From contig NZ_LT700212.1 of the NCBI RefSeq assembly GCF_900155435.1, forward strand, positions 3,102,062-3,166,061: a DNA stretch of 64,000 bases, read 5' to 3'. The notes beneath the pieces were generated by a model that was not told where the DNA came from, made no database searches, and saw only the letters and a list, made by a program, of their open reading frames with translations. The translations under genes were made by a program, and so were the position numbers. Source of the stretch: Actinomyces provencensis. GTDB lineage: Bacteria > Actinomycetota > Actinomycetes > Actinomycetales > Actinomycetaceae. Shown here in pieces: positions 33,928 through 41,924 of the stretch (positions within the stretch are counted from its first letter, which is position 1; every line of letters begins with the position of its first letter).

Positions 33928-35052
33928 GTGACGGAGTCAATCAATGTGTCAGAACGTCAGATCGACGCCGGGTCGCCCTCGTCCGCCCCGCCTGCGGGAA
34001 CACCCGCAGCGGTGGCGGCGGGGGCGGATCCAGCGGGGGCGGGGAGCTCCACGGCCACCACCGGGCAGCCGCCTGCCGTGGTGCTGGTGAACCTCGGGAC
34101 GCCCGAGGCCCCCACGGCCCGGGCGGTGCGCCCCTTCCTGCGGGAGTTCCTCTCCGACCGGCGCGTCATCGAGACCCACCCCGTGCTGTGGCGCCCCATC
34201 CTGGAGGGCATCATCCTGCGTGTGCGCCCGCGCGACTCCGCGCGCAAGTACGCCTCGATCTGGATGCCCGAGGGCTCCCCCCTCATGCACTGGACCTCGC
34301 GCCAGGCGGCGGACCTCCGGGAAGCCCTGGGGGAGGACACCCGGGTCCGGGTCGCCATGCGCTACGGGAAGCCCGCCCTGCGTGACGTCCTCACCGACCT
34401 GTACGACCAGGGCGTGCGCCGCGTCCTCGTGCTGCCCGCCTACCCCCAGTACGCCGCCTCCTCCGCGGGGACCGTCATCGACGAGGTCGCCCGCTGGACG
34501 CTGCGGGCCCGCGACCAGCTCGAGGTGCGCACCGTGCGCTCCTTCCCCGACTCACCCGTCTACATCGAGGCCCTCGCCCGCGCCCTCGAGGACCACTGGG
34601 CCGAGCAGGGTCGACCGGACTTCGCCGCCGGGGACCGCCTGGTCACCAGCTTCCACTCCATCCCGCGCGCCATGCACGACGCCGGGGACCCCTACCGTTC
34701 CGAGTGCGGGACGACCGCGCGCCTGCTGCGGGAGCGCCTCGGCATCGACGAGGGCGGCCTGCTCGTGCGTTTCCAGTCCGTCTTCGGTCCCGCCGAGTGG
34801 ATCGGCCCGGCCACCATCGACACCATGGGTGAACTCGGACGCGGGGGCACCCGCCGTGTGGACGTCATCTGCCCCGGGTTCATGGCCGACTGCCTGGAGA
34901 CCCTGGAGGAGATCGACATCCTCAACCGCGAGACCTTCCTGGAGGCGGGCGGGCAGGAGTACCACTACGTCCCCTGGGCGAACGACTCCGCCGGGTGCGT
35001 GGCCACCCTGGAGGAGCAGGCCCGCCGCGGCCTGTCCGGCTGGGTCGCCTGA
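33928..35052 (+). CDS. hemH: Ferrochelatase (coproporphyrin-type)
   Basis: A 374-residue enzyme inserting Fe(II) into a porphyrin for heme. Family blocks: VVLVNLGTPEAP, LVLPAYPQYAASSAGT, SFHSIPRAMHDAGDPY (metal-binding His) and FQSVFGPAEWIGP, with the acidic region EIDILNRETF. Actinobacterial enzymes use coproporphyrin III (family knowledge). The first 45 residues are a Ser/Ala/Pro/Gly-rich extension not needed by the fold; a shorter start is possible, but GTG 33928 has GGAGG in place. Other heme genes are not nearby. Confidence 0.92.
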   Translation: MTESINVSERQIDAGSPSSAPPAGTPAAVAAGADPAGAGSSTATTGQPPAVVLVNLGTPEAPTARAVRPFLREFLSDRRVIETHPVLWRPILEGIILRVRPRDSARKYASIWMPEGSPLMHWTSRQAADLREALGEDTRVRVAMRYGKPALRDVLTDLYDQGVRRVLVLPAYPQYAASSAGTVIDEVARWTLRARDQLEVRTVRSFPDSPVYIEALARALEDHWAEQGRPDFAAGDRLVTSFHSIPRAMHDAGDPYRSECGTTARLLRERLGIDEGGLLVRFQSVFGPAEWIGPATIDTMGELGRGGTRRVDVICPGFMADCLETLEEIDILNRETFLEAGGQEYHYVPWANDSAGCVATLEEQARRGLSGWVA

Positions 35053-35239
35053 TCCCCGCACCGATCCGAGCGGTGCGTGCGGCCACCGAACGGTGCAGGC
35101 GGGGCGCTCCACCGATCCCGGCCCGGCGCCGGGCAGGTGCGGGCCGGTCGGCGGGGACGCGGCGACCGGTCCTGTCACGAAGTCCCGTCAGGCAGTCACC
35201 GGTGGGCACAGGCCCGGCCCGCGCCTAGCGTGGGCCGAC

Positions 35240-36100
35240 ATGACCACGAAGACCCGACTCATCGCCGCCGCCCTCGCCACCCTGGCCCTGTCCGCCACCG
35301 CCCTGTCCGCCTGCTCCTCCGGGACGGGTTCCACCTCCGGTGGCGCCTCCGGCGACCAGTCCGGCTCCCAGTCCGCGGGCGCCGACGCCCTCGCAGACCT
35401 CCAGGCCTCCGGGGTCCTGCGCGTGGGCACCGAGGGCACCTACGCCCCCTTCACCTACCACGACACCTCCTCCGGTGACCTCACCGGCTACGACGTGGAG
35501 GTCGTCACCGCCGTGGCGGAGAAGCTCGGCGTGACCCCGGAGTTCTCCGAGGTCAAGTGGGACGCGATCTTCGCCGGCCTGGAGGCCGGGCGCTACGACA
35601 TCATCGCCAACGAGGTCACGGTCAACGACGAGCGCGCCGCGAAGTACGACCTCTCCGACCCCTACTCGGTGTCCATCCCCGTCGCCGTGGTCCGCTCCGA
35701 CGACTCCTCCATCACCTCCCTCGACGACGTCACGGGCAAGACCTCCGCACAGTCGGCCACCTCCAACTGGGCCGAGCTCGCCACCGACTCCGGTGCCACC
35801 GTCGTGCCGGTGGACGGTTTCACGGAGGCGGTCTCCGCCCTCAAGGACGGACGCGTGGACCTCACCTTCAACGACAACCTCGCCGTGCTCGGCTACCTTG
35901 CCCAGACCTCCGACGACTCGGTGAAGGTCGCCTTCGAACTGCCCGACCAGGCGGTCTCCCAGGCCTTCGCCCTGCGCAAGGACTCGGGCCTGTTGGATGC
36001 GATCAACGGGGCGCTCGAGGAGCTGCGTGCGGACGGCACCCTTGCCGCCCTGGGTGAGAAGTACTTCGGCACGGACATCTCGTCTGCGCAGACGAAGTGA
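35240..36100 (+). CDS. Amino-acid ABC importer, lipoprotein binding protein
   Basis: A 286-residue secreted lipoprotein (lipobox LSAC) of solute-binding family 3. The mature domain starts LQASGVLRVGTEGTYAPFTYHD and has GYDVEVVTAVAEKLG and WDAIFAGLEAGRYDIIANEVT, like cystine/polar amino-acid receptors. First gene of an SBP-permease-ATPase operon read toward metB, which supports a sulfur amino acid as ligand; this is inference. A -10-like TAGCGT lies about 10 bp before the ATG. Confidence 0.9.
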   Translation: MTTKTRLIAAALATLALSATALSACSSGTGSTSGGASGDQSGSQSAGADALADLQASGVLRVGTEGTYAPFTYHDTSSGDLTGYDVEVVTAVAEKLGVTPEFSEVKWDAIFAGLEAGRYDIIANEVTVNDERAAKYDLSDPYSVSIPVAVVRSDDSSITSLDDVTGKTSAQSATSNWAELATDSGATVVPVDGFTEAVSALKDGRVDLTFNDNLAVLGYLAQTSDDSVKVAFELPDQAVSQAFALRKDSGLLDAINGALEELRADGTLAALGEKYFGTDISSAQTK

Positions 36101-36109
36101 GGCGCCCCC

Positions 36110-36775
36110 GTGGATGACTCCACCCGGCAGCTCCTGCTGGACTCCCTGCTGCCGCTCGCACGCGGGGCCCTGACGGGCACGATCCCCCTGACGCTGATCT
36201 CCTTCGCCATCGGGATCGTCCTGGCACTGGGGGTGGCCCTGGCGCGCATCTCCCACAACGTCCTCCTGCGGGGCGCGGCGCGGGTGTTCATCTCGGTGAT
36301 CCGCGGGACACCCCTGCTGGTCCAGCTCTTCATCATCTTCTACGCACTGCCCAGCCTGGGGCTGGTGATCGACCCCTTCCCGTCGGCCGTCATCGCCTTC
36401 TCCCTCAACGTGGCGGGCTACGCGGCCGAGGCGATCCGTGCCGCCATCCTCTCCGTCCCGCGCGGGCAGTGGGAGGCGGCCCAGACCATCGGCCTGTCCC
36501 GCTCGGCCACCCTCAGCCGCGTGATCCTGCCCCAGGCCGCGCGCGTGGCCGTGCCGCCCCTGTCCAACACCTTCATCTCCCTGGTCAAGGACACCTCGCT
36601 GGCCTCCTCGATCATGGTGGTGGAACTGCTGCGCCAGGCCCAGAACATCGCGGCGCCGACGTACGAGTTTCTCGCGCTGTACTCACTGGCCGCCCTGTAC
36701 TACTGGGTGATCTGCACCGTCCTGTCCGCCGTCCAGCTGCGCCTCGAGCACCGCCTCGAGCGCGGTGTCGCCTGA
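36110..36775 (+). CDS. Amino-acid ABC importer, permease
   Basis: A 221-residue HisM/GlnP-type inner-membrane permease with about five helices and the coupling motif GYAAEAIRAAILSVPRGQWEAA. GTG start at 36110, 9 bp after the binding-protein stop. One permease gene implies a homodimer, as in many cystine and glutamine systems. Confidence 0.9.
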   Translation: MDDSTRQLLLDSLLPLARGALTGTIPLTLISFAIGIVLALGVALARISHNVLLRGAARVFISVIRGTPLLVQLFIIFYALPSLGLVIDPFPSAVIAFSLNVAGYAAEAIRAAILSVPRGQWEAAQTIGLSRSATLSRVILPQAARVAVPPLSNTFISLVKDTSLASSIMVVELLRQAQNIAAPTYEFLALYSLAALYYWVICTVLSAVQLRLEHRLERGVA

Positions 36776-36793
36776 ACCGGGAGGAGAGCGACC

Positions 36794-37621
36794 ATGCCAC
36801 TGCTCAGCGTCTCGGACCTGCACAAGTCCTTCGGTGAGAAGCACGTCCTGAAGGGGGTCTCGCTGGAGGTCGACAAGGGATCGGTGAGCGTGCTCATCGG
36901 CCCCTCCGGCTCCGGCAAGACCACCCTGCTCCGTTCCCTCAACGCCCTGGAGGTCCCGGAGTCGGGCATCGTCACCATCGACGGTGTCACGGTGGACCAC
37001 GCCGCCCATCCCTCCCGCAAGGAGCTGGCCGGGTTGCGTGCCCGCTCCGGGATGGTCTTCCAGGCCCACAACCTCTTCCCGCACCGCACCGCACTGGAGA
37101 ACGTCACCGAGGGGCCGGTCCACGCCCAGGGCCGCTCTCGTGCCGAGGCCGAGGAGGAGGGGCGCGCGCTCCTCGCCCGCGTCGGCCTGGTGGGCCTGGA
37201 GGACCGCCACCCCTCCCAGCTCTCGGGGGGCCAGCAGCAGCGCGTCGGCATCGCCCGTGCGCTTGCCCTGCACCCCGACCTGCTGCTCTTCGACGAGCCG
37301 ACCTCCGCCTTGGACCCCGAGACGGTCGGTGAGGTCCTCCAGGTCATGCGCGACCTCGCGGCGGAGGGGTGGACCATGGTGGTCGTCACCCACGAGATCG
37401 CCTTCGCCCGGGAGGTCGCCGACCACGTCGCCTTCCTCGACGGTGGCGTCATCGTGGAACAGGGCGATCCAGGCGACGTCCTCGTCCACCCCCGCGAGGA
37501 ACGCACACGGCGCTTCCTCAGACGCGTCCTCGACCCGCTGTCGCGACACGGCGACGAGGGCGGAGCACCGGTCCCTCCCGGCGTCGACGGGGGCGAGGAC
37601 GCCGGGTCCCCGGATCGGTGA
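36794..37621 (+). CDS. Amino-acid ABC importer, ATP-binding protein
   Basis: A 275-residue ATPase with Walker [11 protein letters not shown]-loop [11 protein letters not shown], signature LSGGQQQR, Walker [15 protein letters not shown] and H-loop VTHE, all of the polar amino-acid class. The last 30 residues are a Gly/Asp-rich tail not found in the core family. ATG 36794 with GGGAGGAG upstream completes the transporter operon. Confidence 0.92.
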   Translation: MPLLSVSDLHKSFGEKHVLKGVSLEVDKGSVSVLIGPSGSGKTTLLRSLNALEVPESGIVTIDGVTVDHAAHPSRKELAGLRARSGMVFQAHNLFPHRTALENVTEGPVHAQGRSRAEAEEEGRALLARVGLVGLEDRHPSQLSGGQQQRVGIARALALHPDLLLFDEPTSALDPETVGEVLQVMRDLAAEGWTMVVVTHEIAFAREVADHVAFLDGGVIVEQGDPGDVLVHPREERTRRFLRRVLDPLSRHGDEGGAPVPPGVDGGEDAGSPDR

Positions 37622-37750
37622 CACCCCCGGAATCGCGGGACTCGGGGAGCCGGCCCGCGCCCGGACCCACGGCGCTCCGGACGCGCACGAGGGCGGACCA
37701 CCCCTCCCCGCCCCGCGTCCCACATCCAGAACCGGCACGACCACGACAGC

Positions 37751-37769
37751 CCTCCGCCCGCAGCGGAGG
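37751..37769. promoter_or_regulatory. Hairpin in the metB leader
   Basis: CCTCCGC (37751-37757) pairs with GCGGAGG (37763-37769) across a 5-base loop, 16 bp before the metB start. It could be an attenuator or the terminator of the ABC operon. No known riboswitch consensus is recognised. Confidence 0.35.
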
Positions 37770-37784
37770 CGCGAGAGGACGGAC

Positions 37785-39011
37785 ATGACCACCACCCCCA
37801 CACCCGGATTCGCCACCCGTGCCGTCCACGTCGGCCAGGAGCCCGACGCGACCACCGGTGACGTGGTCCCCCCACTCCACGTCGCCTCCACCCACGCCCA
37901 GGACGGGGTCGAGACCCTGCGCCACGGGTACGAGTACGGTCGCGGAGCCAATCCGACACGGGATGCCTTCCAGCGTGCCCTGGCGGACCTGGAAGGGGGT
38001 GGGGCGGCCTTCGCGTTCCCCTCGGGCATGAGCGCGGAGGACACCCTGGTCCGCGTGCTCACGCGACCCGGCGACCACGTGGCCTTCGGGGACGACGTCT
38101 ACGGGGGCACCTACCGCCTCTTCACGGTGGTGCGTCCCGCCGAGGGGCTGCGCGCGACGCCGGTCGACCCCGGGGACGTGGACGCGGTCGCGGCGACCGT
38201 GGCCGGGGAGGGGTCCCGTCTGGTGTGGGTGGAGACGCCCTCGAACCCCCTCCTGGAGGTCTTCGACATCGCCGCGCTCGCGGAGGTCGCTCACCGGGCC
38301 GGCGCCCTGCTGGTGGTCGACAACACCTTCGCCTCGCCCTACCTGCAGCACCCCCTGGCCCTGGGCGCCGACGTCGTCGTGCACTCCACGACGAAGTACG
38401 TCGGCGGGCACTCGGACCTCATCGGTGGGGCCGTGGTGGTGGCGGCGGGCCTGCACCTGCCCGCGCGCCCCGGTGGAGCCGACCTCGGGTGGACGGGCAC
38501 CGGCGACGTCGCCGCGGAGCTGCGTTTCCTCCAGAGCGCGATCGGCGCCGTCCAGTCACCGCGCGATGCCCACCTGGCCCACCGCGGCCTCAAGACCCTC
38601 GCGGTGCGGATGGAGAGGCACAGTGCCTCAGCCCTCGCGCTGGCCGAACACCTGCGCGACCACCCGGCGGTGCGGGCCGTGCACTACCCGGGGCTGGCGG
38701 AGGATCCCGGCCACGACCTGGCCGCCCGCCAGATGCGGGCGTCCGGCGGGGTGCTCTCCTTCGAGGTGGCGGATGCGGACCATGCCCGCCGCGTGGCGGA
38801 GTCGACCCGGGTGTTCTCCCTCGCCGTCTCGCTGGGTGCGGCGGAGTCCCTCATCGAGTACCCGCCCGTCATGACCCACGCCGTCAAACAGGGTGCGCGC
38901 TGGGAGCTGCCCGCGGGGATCGTGCGCCTCTCGGTGGGGCTCGAGGACGTCGAGGACCTCATCGCCGACATCGACGTGGCCCTGGAGGCTGCGGGCGCCG
39001 TGGGGGAGTGA
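37785..39011 (+). CDS. metB: Cystathionine gamma-synthase/lyase-type PLP enzyme
   Basis: A 408-residue PLP enzyme of the Cys/Met metabolism family. PLP lysine K204 is in HSTTKYVGGHSD; other blocks are YEYGRGANPTRDAFQ, FPSGMSAEDTLV, VWVETPSNPLLEVFDI and the C-terminal SLGAAESLIEYP. Synthase (methionine) and lyase (cysteine) cannot be separated confidently; the symbol is provisional. It follows the amino-acid importer on the same strand, suggesting a sulfur amino-acid unit. Confidence 0.9.
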   Translation: MTTTPTPGFATRAVHVGQEPDATTGDVVPPLHVASTHAQDGVETLRHGYEYGRGANPTRDAFQRALADLEGGGAAFAFPSGMSAEDTLVRVLTRPGDHVAFGDDVYGGTYRLFTVVRPAEGLRATPVDPGDVDAVAATVAGEGSRLVWVETPSNPLLEVFDIAALAEVAHRAGALLVVDNTFASPYLQHPLALGADVVVHSTTKYVGGHSDLIGGAVVVAAGLHLPARPGGADLGWTGTGDVAAELRFLQSAIGAVQSPRDAHLAHRGLKTLAVRMERHSASALALAEHLRDHPAVRAVHYPGLAEDPGHDLAARQMRASGGVLSFEVADADHARRVAESTRVFSLAVSLGAAESLIEYPPVMTHAVKQGARWELPAGIVRLSVGLEDVEDLIADIDVALEAAGAVGE

Positions 39012-39142
39012 GGGTGCACACGAGGGCGACGCTGTCGCGGTCCTCCCGGCGGTAGGGGCTGATGAGGGGGTTCACGGCTGTCTCCCGACGTCGTGGGTGT
39101 CGGTGTCGTGGCCAGCGGGCGTCGTGCCTGGTGCACCCGGGT

Positions 39143-39898
39143 TCACTCCAGTCCGATGGCATCCATGGCGAGGGGCAGCCAACGGGTCCAGAAGGCGAAG
39201 TCGTGGACGCCGGGGCCCTCCTCCCACACCAGGGGCTGACCGACCTCGGCCGCGGTGTCACGGAAACGGTGGTTCTGGGCGAGCAGACGGTCCTCGGTGC
39301 CGCAGGTGGCGAAGAGACGCAGGTCCCTGCCCTCGCCCGAGGCGATGCGTGAGACGAGGTCGTGGGGTCCCCCTGCCACGTCGTAGCCCCCCAGGTAGTC
39401 CTCGAAGAGGTCACGGTGACGGCCCTGGAAGGCGGTCTCGGTCAGGTCGAGCGTCCCCGAGAGGGAGAACGCCGCACCGAAGACGTCCGGGTGGTCCAGG
39501 GCCGCCCGGAAGGATCCGTAGCCTCCCATCGACAGTCCACCGACGACGGTGCGCTCGCGCGAGTCGGAGACCTGCAGGGTGTTGCGGACCAGGTGGGGAA
39601 GTTCGCTGCCCACCCATGTCCCCCAGGCCATTCCGTGGGCGGCGTCCACCCAGAAGGAACGTTGCCCGTCGGGCATGACGATGACGACCCCACGTTGGGT
39701 CGCCAGGTTCTGGACATTGACGTTGGACGGCCACTGCATGTGGTTGCCGCTCAGTCCGTGCAGGAGGACGAGGACGGGCCACCCACCGGGCGGAGGGGTC
39801 GCGGGAGGGCCCTCCACCGACTCGGGCACCGCCACCATCACGGTCGTGCGCATGCCGAGGGACTCGGAGCGGACCTGGGACCATGTCTGCAGAGCCAT
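39143..39898 (-). CDS. Esterase of the PF00756 (esterase D) family
   Basis: A 251-residue serine esterase. WPVLVLLHGLSGNHMQW forms the oxyanion region, nucleophile elbow GGLSMGGYGS, Asp/Glu in CGTEDRLL and the catalytic His in GVHDFAFW. No secretion signal is obvious, so it is probably cytoplasmic, unlike mycolyltransferase relatives. Relatives include tributyrin/feruloyl esterases and S-formylglutathione hydrolases; the real substrate is unknown. Confidence 0.85.
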   Translation of the reverse strand: MALQTWSQVRSESLGMRTTVMVAVPESVEGPPATPPPGGWPVLVLLHGLSGNHMQWPSNVNVQNLATQRGVVIVMPDGQRSFWVDAAHGMAWGTWVGSELPHLVRNTLQVSDSRERTVVGGLSMGGYGSFRAALDHPDVFGAAFSLSGTLDLTETAFQGRHRDLFEDYLGGYDVAGGPHDLVSRIASGEGRDLRLFATCGTEDRLLAQNHRFRDTAAEVGQPLVWEEGPGVHDFAFWTRWLPLAMDAIGLE

Positions 39899-39956
39899 TC
39901 CCCCATGCTATCGGTGCCGGGTGTGGAGGCGTCGGGCCGGGCCGGTCGCGGAGCCG

Positions 39957-40047
39957 CCCTCGTCCGCCCCGCTCGGGAAGCGCAGCAGGGGTCGCCCTCG
40001 TGTGCCCAGCCCGGGACACACGCTCGGGAAGCGCGCCCGGGGTGCCC
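39957..40047. repeat. Two related intergenic repeat units
   Basis: The sequence GCCCTCGT followed downstream by CGCTCGGGAAGCGC occurs twice (from 39957 and from 39992), between the esterase and the aldo/keto reductase. The outer words GCCCTCGTC/GACGAGGGC recur in several other gaps of the window. Confidence 0.6.
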
Positions 40048-40104
40048 GACCTACGCTGGTCGTGCGCCCACGGGCGCCACACACGTTGCTGAGAAGGAGA
40101 GAAC

Positions 40105-41049
40105 ATGACGAAGATCGGGACCTCCGACCTGGACGTCGCGCCCCTGTGCCTGGGGGGCAACACCTTCGGGTGGACCTCTGACCGGGACGAGTCGCACGCC
40201 GTCCTGGACGCGTTCGTCGGCGGGGGTGGGAACTTCATCGACACCGCCGATGTCTACTCGGTCTGGGTGCCCGGCAACCAGGGCGGAGAGTCCGAGACCA
40301 TCATCGGCGAGTGGCTGACCCGGCGCGGGCAGCGTGACGATGTCGTGGTGGCCACCAAGGTCGCCCAGCACCCCCTGTTCCCGGGTCTGTCCGCCGGCAA
40401 TGTGACCCGCGCGGCCAATGCCTCCCTGACCCGTCTGAGGACGGACCACATCGACCTCTACTACGCCCACGAAGAGGATCCCAAGACCCCCGTCGAGGAG
40501 TCCGTGGCCGCCTTCGCCGCACTGCAGGAGGAGGGCAAGGTCCGCCACGTCGCGCTCTCGAACTTCTCCGCCAAGTCCGTCGACCGGTGGATCGCGGCGG
40601 CCGACGAACAGGGTGTGGAGCGACCCGTGGCCCTGCAGCCGCACTACAACCTGGTCCACCGCTCCGACTTCGAGGGCAAACTGCGCCCCACCGCGGAGAA
40701 GTACCACCTGGCGGTCATCCCGTACTGGGCCCTTGCCGCGGGCTTCCTGACCGGCAAGTACCACTCCGATGCCGACATCGCGGGTGCCCGCTCCGACATG
40801 GTGCGTGGCTACGCCTCCCCCGAGGCGTTCGCCGTGGTCGACCTGCTGCGCGAGATCGCCGCCGTGCACTCCGTGGAGCCGACCTCCGTGGCCCTGCGCT
40901 GGCTGGCGCTCCAGCCCACGGTGGTCGCCCCCATCGCCTCGGCCCGCACCGTGGCCCAGGTCGCCCCGCTGCTGGCCTCCCTGGACCTCACCCTCACCTC
41001 CGAGGAGGTCGCCGGCCTGGATCGTGTGTCCTCCCTGGTCGGACGCTGA
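40105..41049 (+). CDS. Aldo/keto reductase
   Basis: A 314-residue NADPH-dependent oxidoreductase with the TIM-barrel tetrad: D in FIDTADVYSVW, Y in the same motif, K in VVATKVAQ and H in IDLYYAHEEDP. It belongs to the YajO/Tas-like AKR group. ATG 40105 has GAAGGAGAG upstream. It reads directly into the NAD(P)-binding gene, possibly as an operon. Substrate unknown. Confidence 0.92.
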   Translation: MTKIGTSDLDVAPLCLGGNTFGWTSDRDESHAVLDAFVGGGGNFIDTADVYSVWVPGNQGGESETIIGEWLTRRGQRDDVVVATKVAQHPLFPGLSAGNVTRAANASLTRLRTDHIDLYYAHEEDPKTPVEESVAAFAALQEEGKVRHVALSNFSAKSVDRWIAAADEQGVERPVALQPHYNLVHRSDFEGKLRPTAEKYHLAVIPYWALAAGFLTGKYHSDADIAGARSDMVRGYASPEAFAVVDLLREIAAVHSVEPTSVALRWLALQPTVVAPIASARTVAQVAPLLASLDLTLTSEEVAGLDRVSSLVGR

Positions 41050-41072
41050 ACCGGACTGGCCCGGGAGGCCCC

Positions 41073-41762
41073 ATGCCTGACACGAGCGACACCCGGAGAA
41101 CCATCGCGATCGTCGGCGGACACGGTCGCATCGCCCTGCACCTGACACGCATCCTCGCCGACGACGGTGTCCGTGTGCTCGGGATCGTGCGCAACCCGGG
41201 CCAGACCGAGGACGTCGAGGCCGCGGGTGGGGTCCCGGTCCACCTCGACATCGAGGAGGCCACCGCCGAACAGGTCGGGCGCGAGATCTCCGGTGTCGAG
41301 GCGGTCGTGTTCTCGGCCGGGGCGGGACCGGGTTCCGGGCCGGCCCGCAAGCTCACGGTCGACCTGGGCGGGTCGGTGCTCGCGCAGCGGGCAGCCGACC
41401 TCTCCGGGGTGCGCCGCTTCGTGCAGGTCTCGGCCATGGTCGACCGCGATCCTGGTCCGGACGCGGACGAGACCTGGCGGGCCTACGTCCACGCCAAGAG
41501 GGAGGCCGATGCGGACCTCCGGGCGACGGCCCTGGACTGGACGATCCTGCGCCCGGGCAGTCTCTCCTTCGAGGAACCCACGGGTCGGATCAGGATGGGG
41601 GCTCCCCTGGAGCCCGGTGCGACATCGGTGCCCGTGCCACGTGGTGACGTGGCGGCGGTGCTCGCCGCAGTGCTGGACGACCGTCGCACGGTGCGCCGGA
41701 CCCTTGACCTGGTGGGAGGGGACACGCCCGTCAGGGCCGAACTGGACCGGGTGCTGGGCTGA
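41073..41762 (+). CDS. NAD(P)-binding atypical short-chain reductase
   Basis: A 229-residue Rossmann protein with IAIVGGHGRIALHLTRIL at the N-terminus, a VVFSAGAGP strand and the conserved YVHAKREADADLRATALDWTILRPGSL region of NAD(P)H-binding atypical SDRs (YtbQ/NmrA-like). The active tyrosine-lysine spacing (YxxxK) is present in YVHAK. GGGAGG lies before ATG 41073; the gap from the aldo/keto reductase is 23 bp. Confidence 0.87.
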   Translation: MPDTSDTRRTIAIVGGHGRIALHLTRILADDGVRVLGIVRNPGQTEDVEAAGGVPVHLDIEEATAEQVGREISGVEAVVFSAGAGPGSGPARKLTVDLGGSVLAQRAADLSGVRRFVQVSAMVDRDPGPDADETWRAYVHAKREADADLRATALDWTILRPGSLSFEEPTGRIRMGAPLEPGATSVPVPRGDVAAVLAAVLDDRRTVRRTLDLVGGDTPVRAELDRVLG

Positions 41763-41924
41763 GGACGGGGCTGCGGGACGGGAGCAACGTCCCAGTGAAA
41801 ATGGGTCACGAGTCCCACATGCGGGTCGGAGAAGGCGTCTAGTGTGGCAAGCGGCGGGTCCTGGAGCAGTGCAGCGCCGGGAGACGCCCCATCCCAGTCC
41901 ACACGACACCAGAGCGAGTCCTCC

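Noticed and set aside
37622-37784. SAM or other riboswitch upstream of metB
   Set aside because: Only a short hairpin is present; no conserved riboswitch core can be recognised by eye.
41844-41924. Longer CstA start at 41844
   Set aside because: The added residues are not conserved in the family; ATG 41925 starts the recognisable protein.
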